From positions 620,001 to 684,000 of the forward strand of contig NZ_CP083387.1 in assembly GCF_020042345.1 (NCBI RefSeq): a DNA stretch of 64,000 bases. The letters are read 5' to 3'. The DNA comes from Arachidicoccus terrestris (GTDB taxonomy: Bacteria > Bacteroidota > Bacteroidia > Chitinophagales > Chitinophagaceae). The notes under the pieces were generated by a model. That model did not search any database, had not been told where the DNA came from, and saw only the letters and a list, made by a program, of their open reading frames with translations. Positions 55,006-64,000 of this stretch are shown here, in pieces. The first letter of the stretch is position 1. Each line of letters starts with the position of its first letter. The position numbers and the translations under genes were made by a program.

Positions 55006-55923
55006 ATGAAATCACAATTAAAAGGCTTGATCGCTGCTCCATTTACCCCTATGGATGAACACGGAGAATTGGATCTGACGAAAATAAAAGACTATTATAC
55101 GCTGCTAAAAAGAAATAAGGTGACCGGTGCCTTTATCGCCGGCTCAACAGGCGAAGGCGTTTCCCTCACCATGGATGAAAAAATGGCCCTCGCCGGCGCA
55201 TGGGCAGCGGCAGCGGCTGACGATCCCGGGTTCCATGTCATTATACTGGTGGGCGGCACTTGCCTCAAAGACTGTATACAGCTCGCCAGGTATGCAGCAG
55301 AAGCCGGCATATACGGCGTTGCCTTTACCGCCCCTTCCTATTTTAAGCCTGCCAATGCATCCATATTGGCTGAACTGTGCCGCAAAATTGCCGGCGCCGT
55401 CCCTGATACACCCTTTTATTATTATCATATCCCGGTACTGACGGGCTGCCAGGTAACCATGTTTGAGCTGCTGAAAGCCATTGACGGCAGTATCCCTAAC
55501 CTATGTGGCATTAAGTATACCCATGAAGACTTTATGGATTTCCAGTCCTGCATGAATATTGAAGGCGGCCGCTACAATATGCTCTGGGGCCGCGATGAAA
55601 ACATGCTGCCGGCACTCGCCCTCCAGACAAAAGCCGCGGTCGGCAGCACATACAACTATGCAGCACCACTTTATCACAGGTTAATAGAAGCCTATAACCG
55701 GGGAGATCATTCACTGGCCGAAAGACTCCAGCAACAGGCCATTGATATGATTCGTTTACTGGGTAAGTACGGCGGCATGGCGACCGGCAAAGCCTACATG
55801 AAACTGATTGGTCTGGATTGTGGTCAGTTCAGGCTGCCTATCGGCAACATGGATGAAAAATCATTTGAGCTGTTTAAAAAGGACACGGAACAAATAGGAT
55901 TCCCGAACTTTAGATCCGTTTAA
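55006..55923 (+). CDS. nanA: N-acetylneuraminate lyase
   Basis: A class I aldolase of the DapA/NanA family, 305 aa, cytoplasmic. It splits N-acetylneuraminate into pyruvate and N-acetylmannosamine. GSTGEGVSLTMDEK is the carboxylate-binding GSTGE motif; the catalytic Tyr lies in FYYYHIPVLTG; the Schiff-base Lys lies in LCGIKYTHEDFMDF. Dihydrodipicolinate synthase is the alternative family member, but the flanking sialidase, epimerase and mutarotase genes decide for the lyase. 31 bases before the mutarotase gene. Confidence 0.92.
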   Translation: MKSQLKGLIAAPFTPMDEHGELDLTKIKDYYTLLKRNKVTGAFIAGSTGEGVSLTMDEKMALAGAWAAAAADDPGFHVIILVGGTCLKDCIQLARYAAEAGIYGVAFTAPSYFKPANASILAELCRKIAGAVPDTPFYYYHIPVLTGCQVTMFELLKAIDGSIPNLCGIKYTHEDFMDFQSCMNIEGGRYNMLWGRDENMLPALALQTKAAVGSTYNYAAPLYHRLIEAYNRGDHSLAERLQQQAIDMIRLLGKYGGMATGKAYMKLIGLDCGQFRLPIGNMDEKSFELFKKDTEQIGFPNFRSV

Positions 55924-55954
55924 AGGAGCACACAACAACAAATTCAGATCTATT

Positions 55955-57136
55955 ATGATGCGGTCTTCACTTTTGTATATTCTATCTTTTATCATTATGG
56001 CGCATGCATCCTGTACGGATCATCATCCGAAAACAATATCTCTCAGCCGGCGTCCCTTTTCATGGAAGGTCAGCGGGCTACTCCCTCCACTTGCGGACGG
56101 AACACCCAACAAGGGTATTGCCGGACCGGTTGTGGGCGTTAGCCGTGATTTTTTACTTATCGGCGGGGGATCGAATTTTCCCCTGAGTCCCCCATGGGAA
56201 GGCGGACAGAAAAAATATCATCGACAAGTTTATGTCTACCAGCGGGCAGCTGACTCCCTGCAACCGGTCCGGTTACCAGTCCCGGCTGAACTTCCTTATC
56301 AGGTAGCTTATCCCGCATGCTGTTCCACGGATATGGGACTGGTGGTCGCCGGCGGCGAAAATGAGCAGGGACCGCTCAGTAAAGTCTTATTATTGAACTG
56401 GGATGCGCAAAAAAAGAAACTGCAGGTCGAAAATCTGCCGGATTTGCCTTTTGCCCTGACCTCGGGCATGCTGACGGCCGTGGGCAACACCCTTTATTAT
56501 GCCGGCGGAAACGGTGCGAGCGGCACGTCAGACGCCTTTTTTAAATTAAATTTAGACAGTCTTGGCACCCCCAATGCTAACTGGCAGGCGCTGCCGCCAT
56601 TACCGGAGAAGACGGCCTACGGTGTCCTTTACGGACTTGACAGTCTGCAACAAGTCTTTCTGGTAGGCGGCAGAAAATCGGTGGCAGGTGGCCCCAGTGA
56701 ATTATATGCCAACGTTTATCAATTTGATATCAACAGGCATACCTGGAATAAAAAAGCGCCGCTTCCCTTTCCGTTATCGGCCCACAGCGGCGTCACATTT
56801 GATGCAGAGACGCTACTGGTCTTCAGCGGAGACAGGGGTGAAACGTTTCTGCGGACAGAAGCGCTGCTTTTACAAATCGCCGCCGCCACGGAACCGCAGA
56901 AAAAAGCGGCGCTGATACGGGAAAAAAATAAACTCCAGGCCAGTCACCCGGGCTTTGTACCCGCGGTGCTGGCTTATCAGGTGAACCGGGACTCATGGAG
57001 CGAAATAGACACCATCCCGTTCCCGGGTCAGGTCACCACTACAGCGGTGATCTGGGATGATCAGGTGATCATTCCCTGCGGAGAGATCCGGGCAGCTGTC
57101 CGGACGGCAAATATCATTACCGGAACATTGAAGTAA
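55955..57136 (+). CDS. nanM: Cyclically permuted mutarotase (N-acetylneuraminate epimerase type)
   Basis: A 393-residue exported Kelch-repeat beta-propeller. Signal region LLYILSFIIMAHASC with a Cys at residue 19 that suggests a lipoprotein. Kelch-type repeats include VVGVSRDFLLIGGGSNFPL, DMGLVVAGGENEQGPLSKV, NTLYYAGGNGAS and QVFLVGGRKSVAGGPSELY. The family turns alpha- into beta-N-acetylneuraminate outside the inner membrane. Lies between the lyase and transporter genes. Confidence 0.88.
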   Translation: MMRSSLLYILSFIIMAHASCTDHHPKTISLSRRPFSWKVSGLLPPLADGTPNKGIAGPVVGVSRDFLLIGGGSNFPLSPPWEGGQKKYHRQVYVYQRAADSLQPVRLPVPAELPYQVAYPACCSTDMGLVVAGGENEQGPLSKVLLLNWDAQKKKLQVENLPDLPFALTSGMLTAVGNTLYYAGGNGASGTSDAFFKLNLDSLGTPNANWQALPPLPEKTAYGVLYGLDSLQQVFLVGGRKSVAGGPSELYANVYQFDINRHTWNKKAPLPFPLSAHSGVTFDAETLLVFSGDRGETFLRTEALLLQIAAATEPQKKAALIREKNKLQASHPGFVPAVLAYQVNRDSWSEIDTIPFPGQVTTTAVIWDDQVIIPCGEIRAAVRTANIITGTLK

Positions 57137-57209
57137 ACAGCTTCAAAAAAAACTGAACTATGTATCCGTAGATAACCGGCACTTAATCAAATCAGAAAAC
57201 AAGGAAAAT

Positions 57210-58505
57210 ATGCAAAATAAGAAAAACTACGCATGGGTGATTGTCGGACTGTTATGGGGCGTGGGATTGCTGAACTATCTGGACAGGCAGATGCTCTCCA
57301 CGATGCGACCCGCCATGCAGGCTGATATAACAGAACTGCGCTCAGCGACCCAATTCGGATATCTGATGGGTATTTTCCTCTGGATTTACGGACTGATGAG
57401 CCCGGTAGCCGGTTTGGTAGCAGATAAAGTCAACCGGAAGTGGCTGATCACCGGCAGCCTGCTGGTATGGTCGGGCGTCACATTCGGGATGGGCTTTGCA
57501 GACACCTACCGGGAGCTCTATTGGTTAAGGGCGGTTATGGGCGTCAGTGAAGCCTTGTACCTGCCCGCAGGACTCGCCCTCATTGCAGATTTTCACGAGA
57601 AAAAGACCAGATCACTGGCCATTGGCATTCATATGACCGGTCTTTATCTGGGCTCCGCACTCGGTGGCTTCGGCGCTTCCATTGCGGCCAGTGCCACCTG
57701 GCACCTCACTTTCCATACATTTGGTCTTATCGGCATTGCCTATGCCTTGGTCTTAGCCATTTTCCTCCGAGAAAAAAAAGGGCATGCCAAAGAAGTGCCG
57801 CATAGCCCGGGAAACGAAAAAAAGCCCCCTTTGCTGAAAGGGCTGGCGGTTTTATTTTCCAATATTTCATTTTGGGTTATTCTCATGTACTTTGCCGTCC
57901 CCAGCCTGCCGGGCTGGGCGACCAAGAACTGGCTTCCTACTTTATTTTCCGCACACCTGGGCATGCCCATGGCATCGGCCGGTCCCATCACCACCATCAC
58001 CATTGCGGCCTCCTCCTTTATCGGGGTGATACTAGGCGGCATACTTTCTGACCGGTGGGTTCAACACAATATCCGTGGCCGGATTTATACCAGTGCCATT
58101 GGTATTGCACTCACGATTCCGGCATTACTTTTTATGGGCTTTGGTCACAGTCTGCCCACGCTCCTGGCGGCGGGTCTTTGCTTTGGTTTGGGTTTTGGTA
58201 TTTTTGACGCCAATAACATGCCGATTCTCTGTCAGTTTGTTGCCCCCAGATACAGGGCAACGGCCTATGGGCTGATGAATATGGTCGGCGTCTTCTGCGG
58301 GGCGTTTATCACCGATTTGCTGGGGCGCTCTTCTGACGGCGGGCGCCTGGGCCGTGACTTTGCTTTTCTTTCCGTAATCGTACTGGCGGCTCTACTGGTC
58401 CAGTTGCGGTTCTTAAGACCGGCGGTCAATGACTTCCGGGACGATGCAAACACGGAGCCCGCGCTCGAGCGGCATCATAAACCGAATCCAGATCATCCAC
58501 TTTAA
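57210..58505 (+). CDS. nanT: MFS transporter, probable sialic acid carrier
   Basis: A 431-residue inner-membrane carrier with about 12 helices. The first helix is WVIVGLLWGVGLLNYLDRQM, the NYLDRQ motif being typical of the sugar-acid (ACS) branch of MFS. Cytoplasmic loop motif GLVADKVNRKWL follows helix 2. The long middle loop (REKKGHAKEVPHSPGNEKK) divides two six-helix halves. Located in the middle of the sialic-acid locus, so N-acetylneuraminate is the likely substrate (inference). It starts 73 bases after nanM and is 33 bases before the esterase start. Confidence 0.88.
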   Translation: MQNKKNYAWVIVGLLWGVGLLNYLDRQMLSTMRPAMQADITELRSATQFGYLMGIFLWIYGLMSPVAGLVADKVNRKWLITGSLLVWSGVTFGMGFADTYRELYWLRAVMGVSEALYLPAGLALIADFHEKKTRSLAIGIHMTGLYLGSALGGFGASIAASATWHLTFHTFGLIGIAYALVLAIFLREKKGHAKEVPHSPGNEKKPPLLKGLAVLFSNISFWVILMYFAVPSLPGWATKNWLPTLFSAHLGMPMASAGPITTITIAASSFIGVILGGILSDRWVQHNIRGRIYTSAIGIALTIPALLFMGFGHSLPTLLAAGLCFGLGFGIFDANNMPILCQFVAPRYRATAYGLMNMVGVFCGAFITDLLGRSSDGGRLGRDFAFLSVIVLAALLVQLRFLRPAVNDFRDDANTEPALERHHKPNPDHPL

Positions 58506-58538
58506 AAACGAAGTTCATTGCTAAACAGTCTTTCAAAA

Positions 58539-60632
58539 ATGTTTACTAAAAACAGTTTCATACTCCTTTTATTGATGGTACCCTTGACCGGCAGCTTTGC
58601 ACAAAAAGTGAAAATAGCCTGCGTGGGCAACTCCGTCACGTATGGCTATAGCCTGGCAGACCCGGCCACCGAGTCCTACCCGGCTGTCTTACAAAAAATG
58701 CTGGGTGACGGCTACCAGGTAGGCAATTTCGGCCATAGCGGCGCGACCCTGCTCAAGCGGGGGCACAATCCTTACTTTAAAACGCCGGAGTTTAAAAAAG
58801 CCATCAGCATGCAGGCAGATATTGTTGTTATCCACCTCGGGTTAAACGATACGGATCCGCGGGATTTTCCTAACTACCGGGATGCGTTTATCGCGGATTA
58901 TAACTGGCTCATCGATACCTTTCGCCGGGCCAGTCCGGGCGCCCGTATTTATATCTGTAAGATGACACCTATTTTTACCGGACACCCCCGGTTTTTATCC
59001 AGTACCCAGGCCTGGTATAAAGCCGTACAAAATAAAATCGGGCAAGTAGCCAGGATCAACCACTGCGGCCTGATCGACCTCTACACGGCTTTTCACAACC
59101 GGCCTGACCTGATTACAGATGCCCCTACGCTGCACCCCAATAAAGCGGGGGCCTATCACCTGGCAACCATAGTCCGTCAATACCTGACGGGGGAATATGG
59201 AGGCCTTCAGGTAGCCGGTATTTTCACGGACAACATGATCCTTCAAAGAGATAAAACGGTTCCTGTCTGGGGGATGGCTAACAGCGGTCAGCAGATTACG
59301 GTCACCTTCCATCACCGGCAGTGGACAACAACGGCCGGGGCCAACGGAAAATGGCGTGTGGACTTACCTGCTTTTAAGGCCTCCGCTACACCGGCGGTTT
59401 TAAAAGTCGCCACCACAGATACGTCCTGTGTATTCCATAATGTTTTAATCGGCGATGTCTGGCTCTGTTCTGGCCAGTCCAATATGTACTTTTCTGTCCA
59501 ACAGAGCCTGGGCGGTGGCGCCCTGGCCAAAAATGCAAAGCCGGCGCAAAACCTGCGGTTGTTAAAATATACACCGTATGCAGAAACCGACAATGCGGTC
59601 TGGGACAGCGTTGCTTTAAAGAAAGCCAATGAACTGGATTTTTTCAGTGGCCGGTGGACCTTAAACAGGCCGGCAGACGTGGCGGCCTTCTCCGCCGTCG
59701 CTTACGTGTTCGGTCTTCAGGTCCAGCGACGGGAGCAGGTGCCCGTTGGCCTGATTGAACTCGCCGTTGGCGGTTCTCCGCTTATCTCCTGGCTGGATAG
59801 AACAACGCTGGAAGAAAATCCTGCTTTTGAGCCTGCCCTGCATAACTGGCGCCACTCCGACTACCTGATGGAATGGAACCGGCAAAGAGCCGGTAAAAAC
59901 CTGGAAAAAGCGGCCTCTCCCTTTCAGAGGCATCCTTATGAGCCCTGCTTTAACTATGAGGCCGGTATTGCCAAAATAAACCGGTTTCCCATAAAAGGCA
60001 TCATTTGGTATCAGGGAGAAAGCGACGCCGGAAACGCGGAACTCTACAGCCGGTTATTCCCGGTCTTTGTCAAAGACTGGCGCGCATCCTTTGGAAAGGA
60101 CATCCCCTTTTATTACGTGCAGCTCTCCAGTATGGACCGGCCTTCCTGGAATTACTTCCGGGACGCGCAGCGCCGGCTCCTCCAGGTGGTGCCCCTGAGT
60201 GGCATGGCGGTAACCAGTGACCTGGGTGACTCGCTGAACGTCCATTATCCAAACAAAATACCGGTTGGCCGCCGCCTGGCTAAAATAGCGCTCAAAGACA
60301 CCTATCACCATGCAGAGGTGATCTCTTCTGGCCCCACCTTGGACAGTATTTTCGTAAAAGGCCGCCAGCTGATACTGAGATTCAACCACGGCCAGGGACT
60401 GACCACTTCGGACGGGCGGCCGCTGCGTGGCTTTCAGATTTTCAACCAGCTCGGTACGTTACAGACGGTTCCTGCTGAGATCCGCAGCAACCGGGTATAT
60501 ATACAGATCCCGGCAGGAACAACGGCGCAGCAGGTCGTGTACGGGTGGAAGCCCTTCAGCCGGGCCAATCTGGTGAACGCCGCCGGCCTGCCGGCCAGCA
60601 CTTTTTTGAAGACCTTACAAATAAATAATTGA
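58539..60632 (+). CDS. nanS: SGNH hydrolase fused to sialate O-acetylesterase
   Basis: A 697-residue exported protein starting at the ATG at 58539; the TTG at 58518 is less likely. Signal peptide SFILLLLMVPLTGSFAQ. Domain 1 (about 25-220) is an SGNH/GDSL esterase: GNSVTYG (Ser block), HSGATLL, HLGLNDTD and LHPNKAGAY (His block). Domain 2 is a DUF303-type sialate O-acetylesterase: VWLCSGQSNMYFS and IIWYQGESDAGNAELY. Both catalytic sets appear present, so one chain may remove two acetyl groups or act on two substrates. It probably removes O-acetyl groups that block the sialidase or lyase. Confidence 0.9.
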   Translation: MFTKNSFILLLLMVPLTGSFAQKVKIACVGNSVTYGYSLADPATESYPAVLQKMLGDGYQVGNFGHSGATLLKRGHNPYFKTPEFKKAISMQADIVVIHLGLNDTDPRDFPNYRDAFIADYNWLIDTFRRASPGARIYICKMTPIFTGHPRFLSSTQAWYKAVQNKIGQVARINHCGLIDLYTAFHNRPDLITDAPTLHPNKAGAYHLATIVRQYLTGEYGGLQVAGIFTDNMILQRDKTVPVWGMANSGQQITVTFHHRQWTTTAGANGKWRVDLPAFKASATPAVLKVATTDTSCVFHNVLIGDVWLCSGQSNMYFSVQQSLGGGALAKNAKPAQNLRLLKYTPYAETDNAVWDSVALKKANELDFFSGRWTLNRPADVAAFSAVAYVFGLQVQRREQVPVGLIELAVGGSPLISWLDRTTLEENPAFEPALHNWRHSDYLMEWNRQRAGKNLEKAASPFQRHPYEPCFNYEAGIAKINRFPIKGIIWYQGESDAGNAELYSRLFPVFVKDWRASFGKDIPFYYVQLSSMDRPSWNYFRDAQRRLLQVVPLSGMAVTSDLGDSLNVHYPNKIPVGRRLAKIALKDTYHHAEVISSGPTLDSIFVKGRQLILRFNHGQGLTTSDGRPLRGFQIFNQLGTLQTVPAEIRSNRVYIQIPAGTTAQQVVYGWKPFSRANLVNAAGLPASTFLKTLQINN

Positions 60633-60634
60633 AT

Positions 60635-61819
60635 ATGCATCTGGACACCACTTATCTGAAAAAACATTTTGAGTTCTACCGGCACCAGCTTTTAGAAGAT
60701 ACCCTCCCCTTCTGGTTTCCCAGAAGCGTGGATCAGGAGCATGGCGGCTACCTATTTATGCGGGACGCAGACGGAACGCTTTTAGATGATGACAAAGCCG
60801 TATGGATACAGGGACGCGCAGCCTGGCTGTTGGCAACCTTATATAATACCGTAGAAAAAAAACAGGCATGGCTGGACGCAGCCGCTACCGGCATTGAATT
60901 TTTAACCCGGCACTGTTTTGATACCGACGGACGCATGTTCTTTCATGTGACCAGAGACGGCCGTCCCATCCGGAAGCGCAGGTATTTCTTTTCGGAAACT
61001 TTTGCCGTCATCGCCATGGCTGCATACGGGAAAGCCAGCGGAGATGAACAGATAGCCCGGCGGGCCCGGGACTTATTTAGCCGTTGCATGCAATATGCAG
61101 ACGGCAGGTTGCCTTTACCGGAGAAATTCACGGCGACCAGACTCGTTAAAGGCATCGGCGTTCCCATGATTATGCTCAATACAGCCCAGCAACTCAGAGA
61201 CACTGTCGGAGATCCCGGCTGCGATGCCGTGATCGATCACTGTATAGGGGAAATTGACACCTATTTTGTCAAAGATGATATCCGGTGTGTAATGGAACAG
61301 GTGAGTCCGGCCGGTGACATCATTGATCATATTGATGAGCGGACCCTGACGCCCGGTCATGCCATAGAGGGTGCCTGGTTTATCCTGGCAGAAGCGCGTC
61401 ACAGAAATAACGACCCGAGGTTAATCGATCTGGGATGCCGGATGCTGGATTATATGTGGGAAAGAGGCTGGGATCAGCAGTACGGGGGCATTTTCTATTT
61501 CAGGGATGTTTATCATAAGCCGGTGCAACAGTACTGGCAGGACATGAAATTCTGGTGGCCGCATAATGAAACGATCATCGCTACCTTACTGGCCTATACC
61601 CTCACCGGTAATGAAAAATATAAGCAGTGGCACGGGCTGGTACATAATTATTCTTACCGGCATTTTCATGACCCGCAGGCAGGAGAATGGTTTGGCTATC
61701 TTCACCGCGATGGACGCGTTGCCCAAACAGCCAAAGGCAACCTGTTTAAAGGGCCCTTTCATTTACCCAGACAGGAATGGTTTTGCATGCAGCTGATCAA
61801 GGACTGCCTGAAGGCCTGA
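60635..61819 (+). CDS. N-acylglucosamine 2-epimerase
   Basis: A 394-residue cytoplasmic (alpha/alpha)6-barrel enzyme interconverting N-acetylmannosamine and N-acetylglucosamine. Key segments: AVWIQGRAAWLLATLYN, RPIRKRRYFFSETFAV (Arg), TLTPGHAIEGAWFILAEA (His), FWWPHNETIIATLL (His-Asn-Glu) and NLFKGPFHLPRQEW (His). The ATG at 60635 follows the esterase stop by two bases, so coupling is tight. It feeds the lyase product to the GlcNAc route and replaces the NanK/NanE path of enterics. Confidence 0.94.
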   Translation: MHLDTTYLKKHFEFYRHQLLEDTLPFWFPRSVDQEHGGYLFMRDADGTLLDDDKAVWIQGRAAWLLATLYNTVEKKQAWLDAAATGIEFLTRHCFDTDGRMFFHVTRDGRPIRKRRYFFSETFAVIAMAAYGKASGDEQIARRARDLFSRCMQYADGRLPLPEKFTATRLVKGIGVPMIMLNTAQQLRDTVGDPGCDAVIDHCIGEIDTYFVKDDIRCVMEQVSPAGDIIDHIDERTLTPGHAIEGAWFILAEARHRNNDPRLIDLGCRMLDYMWERGWDQQYGGIFYFRDVYHKPVQQYWQDMKFWWPHNETIIATLLAYTLTGNEKYKQWHGLVHNYSYRHFHDPQAGEWFGYLHRDGRVAQTAKGNLFKGPFHLPRQEWFCMQLIKDCLKA

Positions 61820-61877
61820 TCTCTGTCAACATTTACGTCAACGTTAGTTGAGATTTTGAAATTTAAAAAGTAGGATG

Positions 61878-63053
61878 ATGCATAAAATATTAAATACTGT
61901 CGCTGCCATACTCGTGCTGACCCTGGCGAGCCAGCTGCAGGCGCAGCGATTAGACAAAACCACTGTTTTTGAATCGGGCAAAGAAGGATACAAATCGTTT
62001 AGGATACCGGCGATTATCAGCCTTCGTAATGGTGACCTGATTGCTTTTGCGGAAGGCCGCGTGACAGGTGCGGCTGATTTTGGGCATATACAGATCGTAA
62101 TGAAAAAGAGTACCGATCAGGGTAAGACCTGGGGGCCGTTAAAAGTTGTGGCCGCCAATGGCCGGTTACAGGCCGGTAATCCTGCCCCCGTTTTAGACCT
62201 GACAGCCCCGAAGTACCCCAAAGGACGGCTCTTTTTGTTCTACAATACGGGAGACGTCGATGAGGGGCCGATGCGCCAGGCAAAGGGCGTTCGTCATGTC
62301 TTGTATACCACCTCCATTGACGGCGGTAAAAGCTGGAGTAAGGCCGTAGATATCACGGACCAGACCAGTAAAATCAACCGGCCGGATATCAACGCCTCCT
62401 GGAACCATCCCGAGGATTGGCGCTCTTATGCCAATACGCCGGGCCATGGCCTGCAGCTTAGAAAAGGACCGTTTAAAGGACGCCTGTATATCGCGGCCAA
62501 TCATTCTGAGGGGACGCCCAAAAAAGACTTTATGGATTATGTCGCCCATGGTTACTACAGTGATGATCATGGAAAGACCTTTCATATCAGTGAAAACAAC
62601 CCCTTGCCGGGCTCCAATGAATCCAGTGCGGCAGAGATTTCGGGGGGCAGGGTCATGACCAATACGCGCAATCAAAAAGGGGACATTCACGCCCGGATTG
62701 TTGCCATCAGTCAGGACGGCGGCAGGCACTGGGATACGGCTTATTTTGATCAAAGCCTGCCAGACCCTGTCTGTGAAGGGTCAATTCTTACTGTAAAGTA
62801 TGGCAAAGACCATAATGTCATGGCATTCTGTAATGATGCGAGCCGGGCAGGAAGAGACAGCCTGACACTTAGAATCAGTACGGATGACGCCAAAAACTGG
62901 CAGGCGTCCATTTTGATTGCCGCTAAGAACACGGCCTATTCAGATATTGTAGGGATCGGTAAGCATAAAGTCGGGGTATTGTATGAAGGCGAGGGCTATA
63001 AGAAGATTATTTTTACGACGGTGAACTGGAAACGCCTTTTAAAAGATAAATAG
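61878..63053 (+). CDS. nanH: Exo-alpha-sialidase
   Basis: A GH33 neuraminidase of 391 aa (start at the second of two ATGs; 61875 is possible). Signal peptide ending TLASQLQAQ. The FRIP motif (YKSFRIPAI) holds an Arg of the carboxylate triad. Asp-box repeats: STDQGKTW, SIDGGKSW, SDDHGKTF, SQDGGRHW and STDDAKNW. NESSAAEISGGRVM has the Glu pairing the nucleophile, and VLYEGEGYKKIIF near the end likely holds the Tyr. No carbohydrate-binding module. It would cut terminal sialic acid in the periplasm or at the surface. Confidence 0.94.
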   Translation: MHKILNTVAAILVLTLASQLQAQRLDKTTVFESGKEGYKSFRIPAIISLRNGDLIAFAEGRVTGAADFGHIQIVMKKSTDQGKTWGPLKVVAANGRLQAGNPAPVLDLTAPKYPKGRLFLFYNTGDVDEGPMRQAKGVRHVLYTTSIDGGKSWSKAVDITDQTSKINRPDINASWNHPEDWRSYANTPGHGLQLRKGPFKGRLYIAANHSEGTPKKDFMDYVAHGYYSDDHGKTFHISENNPLPGSNESSAAEISGGRVMTNTRNQKGDIHARIVAISQDGGRHWDTAYFDQSLPDPVCEGSILTVKYGKDHNVMAFCNDASRAGRDSLTLRISTDDAKNWQASILIAAKNTAYSDIVGIGKHKVGVLYEGEGYKKIIFTTVNWKRLLKDK

Positions 63054-63124
63054 TGGGCGGTGATATCTGCCTTGTATTTCCTCCGGACATTTTCTTCATT
63101 TAAAATCCCAGGACTCTTTAAGCC

Positions 63125-64000
63125 ATGAAATCATTTCTTTTTACCATTACTGCTCTTTTAGTGTGTCAGCTGCCTTCCTTCGGTCAAACCCGGCATCCGC
63201 TAAAAGCACCCGCACAGCTCGATGACAGCTTGTTTTCCACCTATTACCGGCAAAGGGTATCGTTATTCAGGTCACTACCGACCCATCGTAACAGTATTAT
63301 CTTTTTAGGAAACAGTATCACGGATGGCGGTGAGTGGGCTGAACTTTTTAATAACGATGCCAGAATAATCAATCGCGGAATCAGTGGCGATATCACCGCG
63401 GGTGTTTTAAACAGATTAGACGAGGTTACCAGGCGCCGGCCGGCAAAGGTCTTTTTACTCATCGGCACCAACGACCTGGCCAGAGGCATTTCCACGGACA
63501 GTATTTTGAAAAATATATACTTAATTGCCGGGATCATCCATCAGCAGTCTCCTTACACAAAACTATATATCCAGAGCCTGACACCGGTAAACGATTATTA
63601 TGGCAAATTTCCCTCCCATACAGGTAATAGCGACAAGATCAAAACGATTAACCGGTCACTGGCGGACCATGCGGGGCATAAGGATTATCCCTATACTTAC
63701 TTAAACATCCATGACTTATTCACGGATCAGGCAGGACTTTTTGATACGGGGTTGACCAATGACGGTCTCCACTTAAAAGGAGAGGCTTACCAGCGTTGGA
63801 AGCATTTTCTGTATCCTTATTTGCAGGATGTACAACCCAGGCCCGCTTTGGTTCCTTTGCCCAGGGAACTGACCTGGACCGGACAGTCCTTTGATCTTTA
63901 CCTCCCGACAACGATCGAGATACGTCAAGACAGCTTACGGGATCTGGCCGTAGATTTACAAAAAATCATCCGCGACGCCGGTTATCAGGTGTCGATCAAC
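63125..64000 (+). CDS. SGNH hydrolase / GH20 beta-N-acetylhexosaminidase fusion, 3' end outside window
   Basis: Open to the window edge (292 codons visible). Signal peptide MKSFLFTITALLVCQLPSFG. Residues 55-235 are an SGNH esterase: FLGNSITDGGEW (Ser), INRGISGDIT, LIGTNDLARG and LTNDGLHLKGEAYQRW (His). From about residue 240 begins ALVPLPRELTWTGQSFDLYL, the start of a GH20b-type domain that precedes GH20 beta-N-acetylhexosaminidase catalytic domains. The GH20 catalytic part must lie beyond 64000, so it is inferred. It would remove N-acetylhexosamine from glycans once sialic acid is off. Confidence 0.82.
   Translation, partial: MKSFLFTITALLVCQLPSFGQTRHPLKAPAQLDDSLFSTYYRQRVSLFRSLPTHRNSIIFLGNSITDGGEWAELFNNDARIINRGISGDITAGVLNRLDEVTRRRPAKVFLLIGTNDLARGISTDSILKNIYLIAGIIHQQSPYTKLYIQSLTPVNDYYGKFPSHTGNSDKIKTINRSLADHAGHKDYPYTYLNIHDLFTDQAGLFDTGLTNDGLHLKGEAYQRWKHFLYPYLQDVQPRPALVPLPRELTWTGQSFDLYLPTTIEIRQDSLRDLAVDLQKIIRDAGYQVSIN

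Noticed and set aside
1-64000. CRISPR array, rRNA operon or complete insertion sequence
   Set aside because: No regularly spaced repeats, no rRNA-like stretches and no transposase gene were recognised.

Overview
The window looks like chromosomal DNA of a Bacteroidota member, most likely of the Chitinophagaceae/Sphingobacteriia type (inference). The grounds are SusC/SusD-type outer-membrane genes, a TonB receptor with an N-terminal carboxypeptidase-like domain, lipoproteins, a TTTG-N19-TACCTTTG promoter before rpsF, and weak Shine-Dalgarno signals. No rRNA or CRISPR array was seen.

Layout. (1) 0.1-15.5 kb: transketolase, then a stress-type neighbourhood: fused trehalose-6-phosphate synthase/phosphatase convergent with a GH15 glucoamylase/trehalase, ferritin-like helical proteins, an orphan sigma-54 response regulator, very small membrane or basic proteins (lmo0937-like, DUF6496-like), an ECF sigma factor, a DUF72 protein and a tailed SDR oxidoreductase. 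(2) 15.5-24.0 kb: recD-recC-recB, on the minus strand. (3) 24.5-32.7 kb: an AT-rich, partly decayed island ending at tRNA-Arg(ACG) beside a broken tyrosine recombinase. It carries a two-gene ParB-like/adenine-methyltransferase cassette. Directly behind this lies a sequence reading as a circularly permuted tRNA (3' half, 14-nt linker, 5' half) closed by a strong terminator. A frameshifted membrane protein, an unknown 207-aa protein and a 54-aa cysteine-rich protein follow. (4) 32.8-49.4 kb: housekeeping and metabolic genes: S41 protease, GlcNAc-kinase-like protein, PepSY/TonB-receptor pair, rpsF-rpsR-rplI, sucD, a dihydroceramide-desaturase-like enzyme, lutB-like protein, icd, aldo/keto reductase, bioB. 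(5) 50-64 kb: a plus-strand sialic-acid utilisation locus: SusC/SusD, Neu5Ac lyase, mutarotase/epimerase, MFS transporter, sialate O-acetylesterase fused to an SGNH hydrolase, GlcNAc 2-epimerase, sialidase, and an SGNH/GH20 fusion cut by the window edge.

How the genes fit together. In the sialic-acid locus, the sialidase, esterases and beta-hexosaminidase would trim sialylated glycans outside the inner membrane, SusCD would import products across the outer membrane, the MFS carrier would take them into the cytoplasm, and lyase plus epimerase would give pyruvate and GlcNAc. The GlcNAc-kinase-like protein at 34.5 kb could complete the route. A perfect 19-bp inverted repeat in front of susC is the best candidate control site. 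The most unusual object is the permuted-tRNA-like RNA at 28.8 kb behind the methyltransferase. Second is a 55-nt repeat present at 12.56 and 29.49 kb, whose stem differences all keep base pairing.
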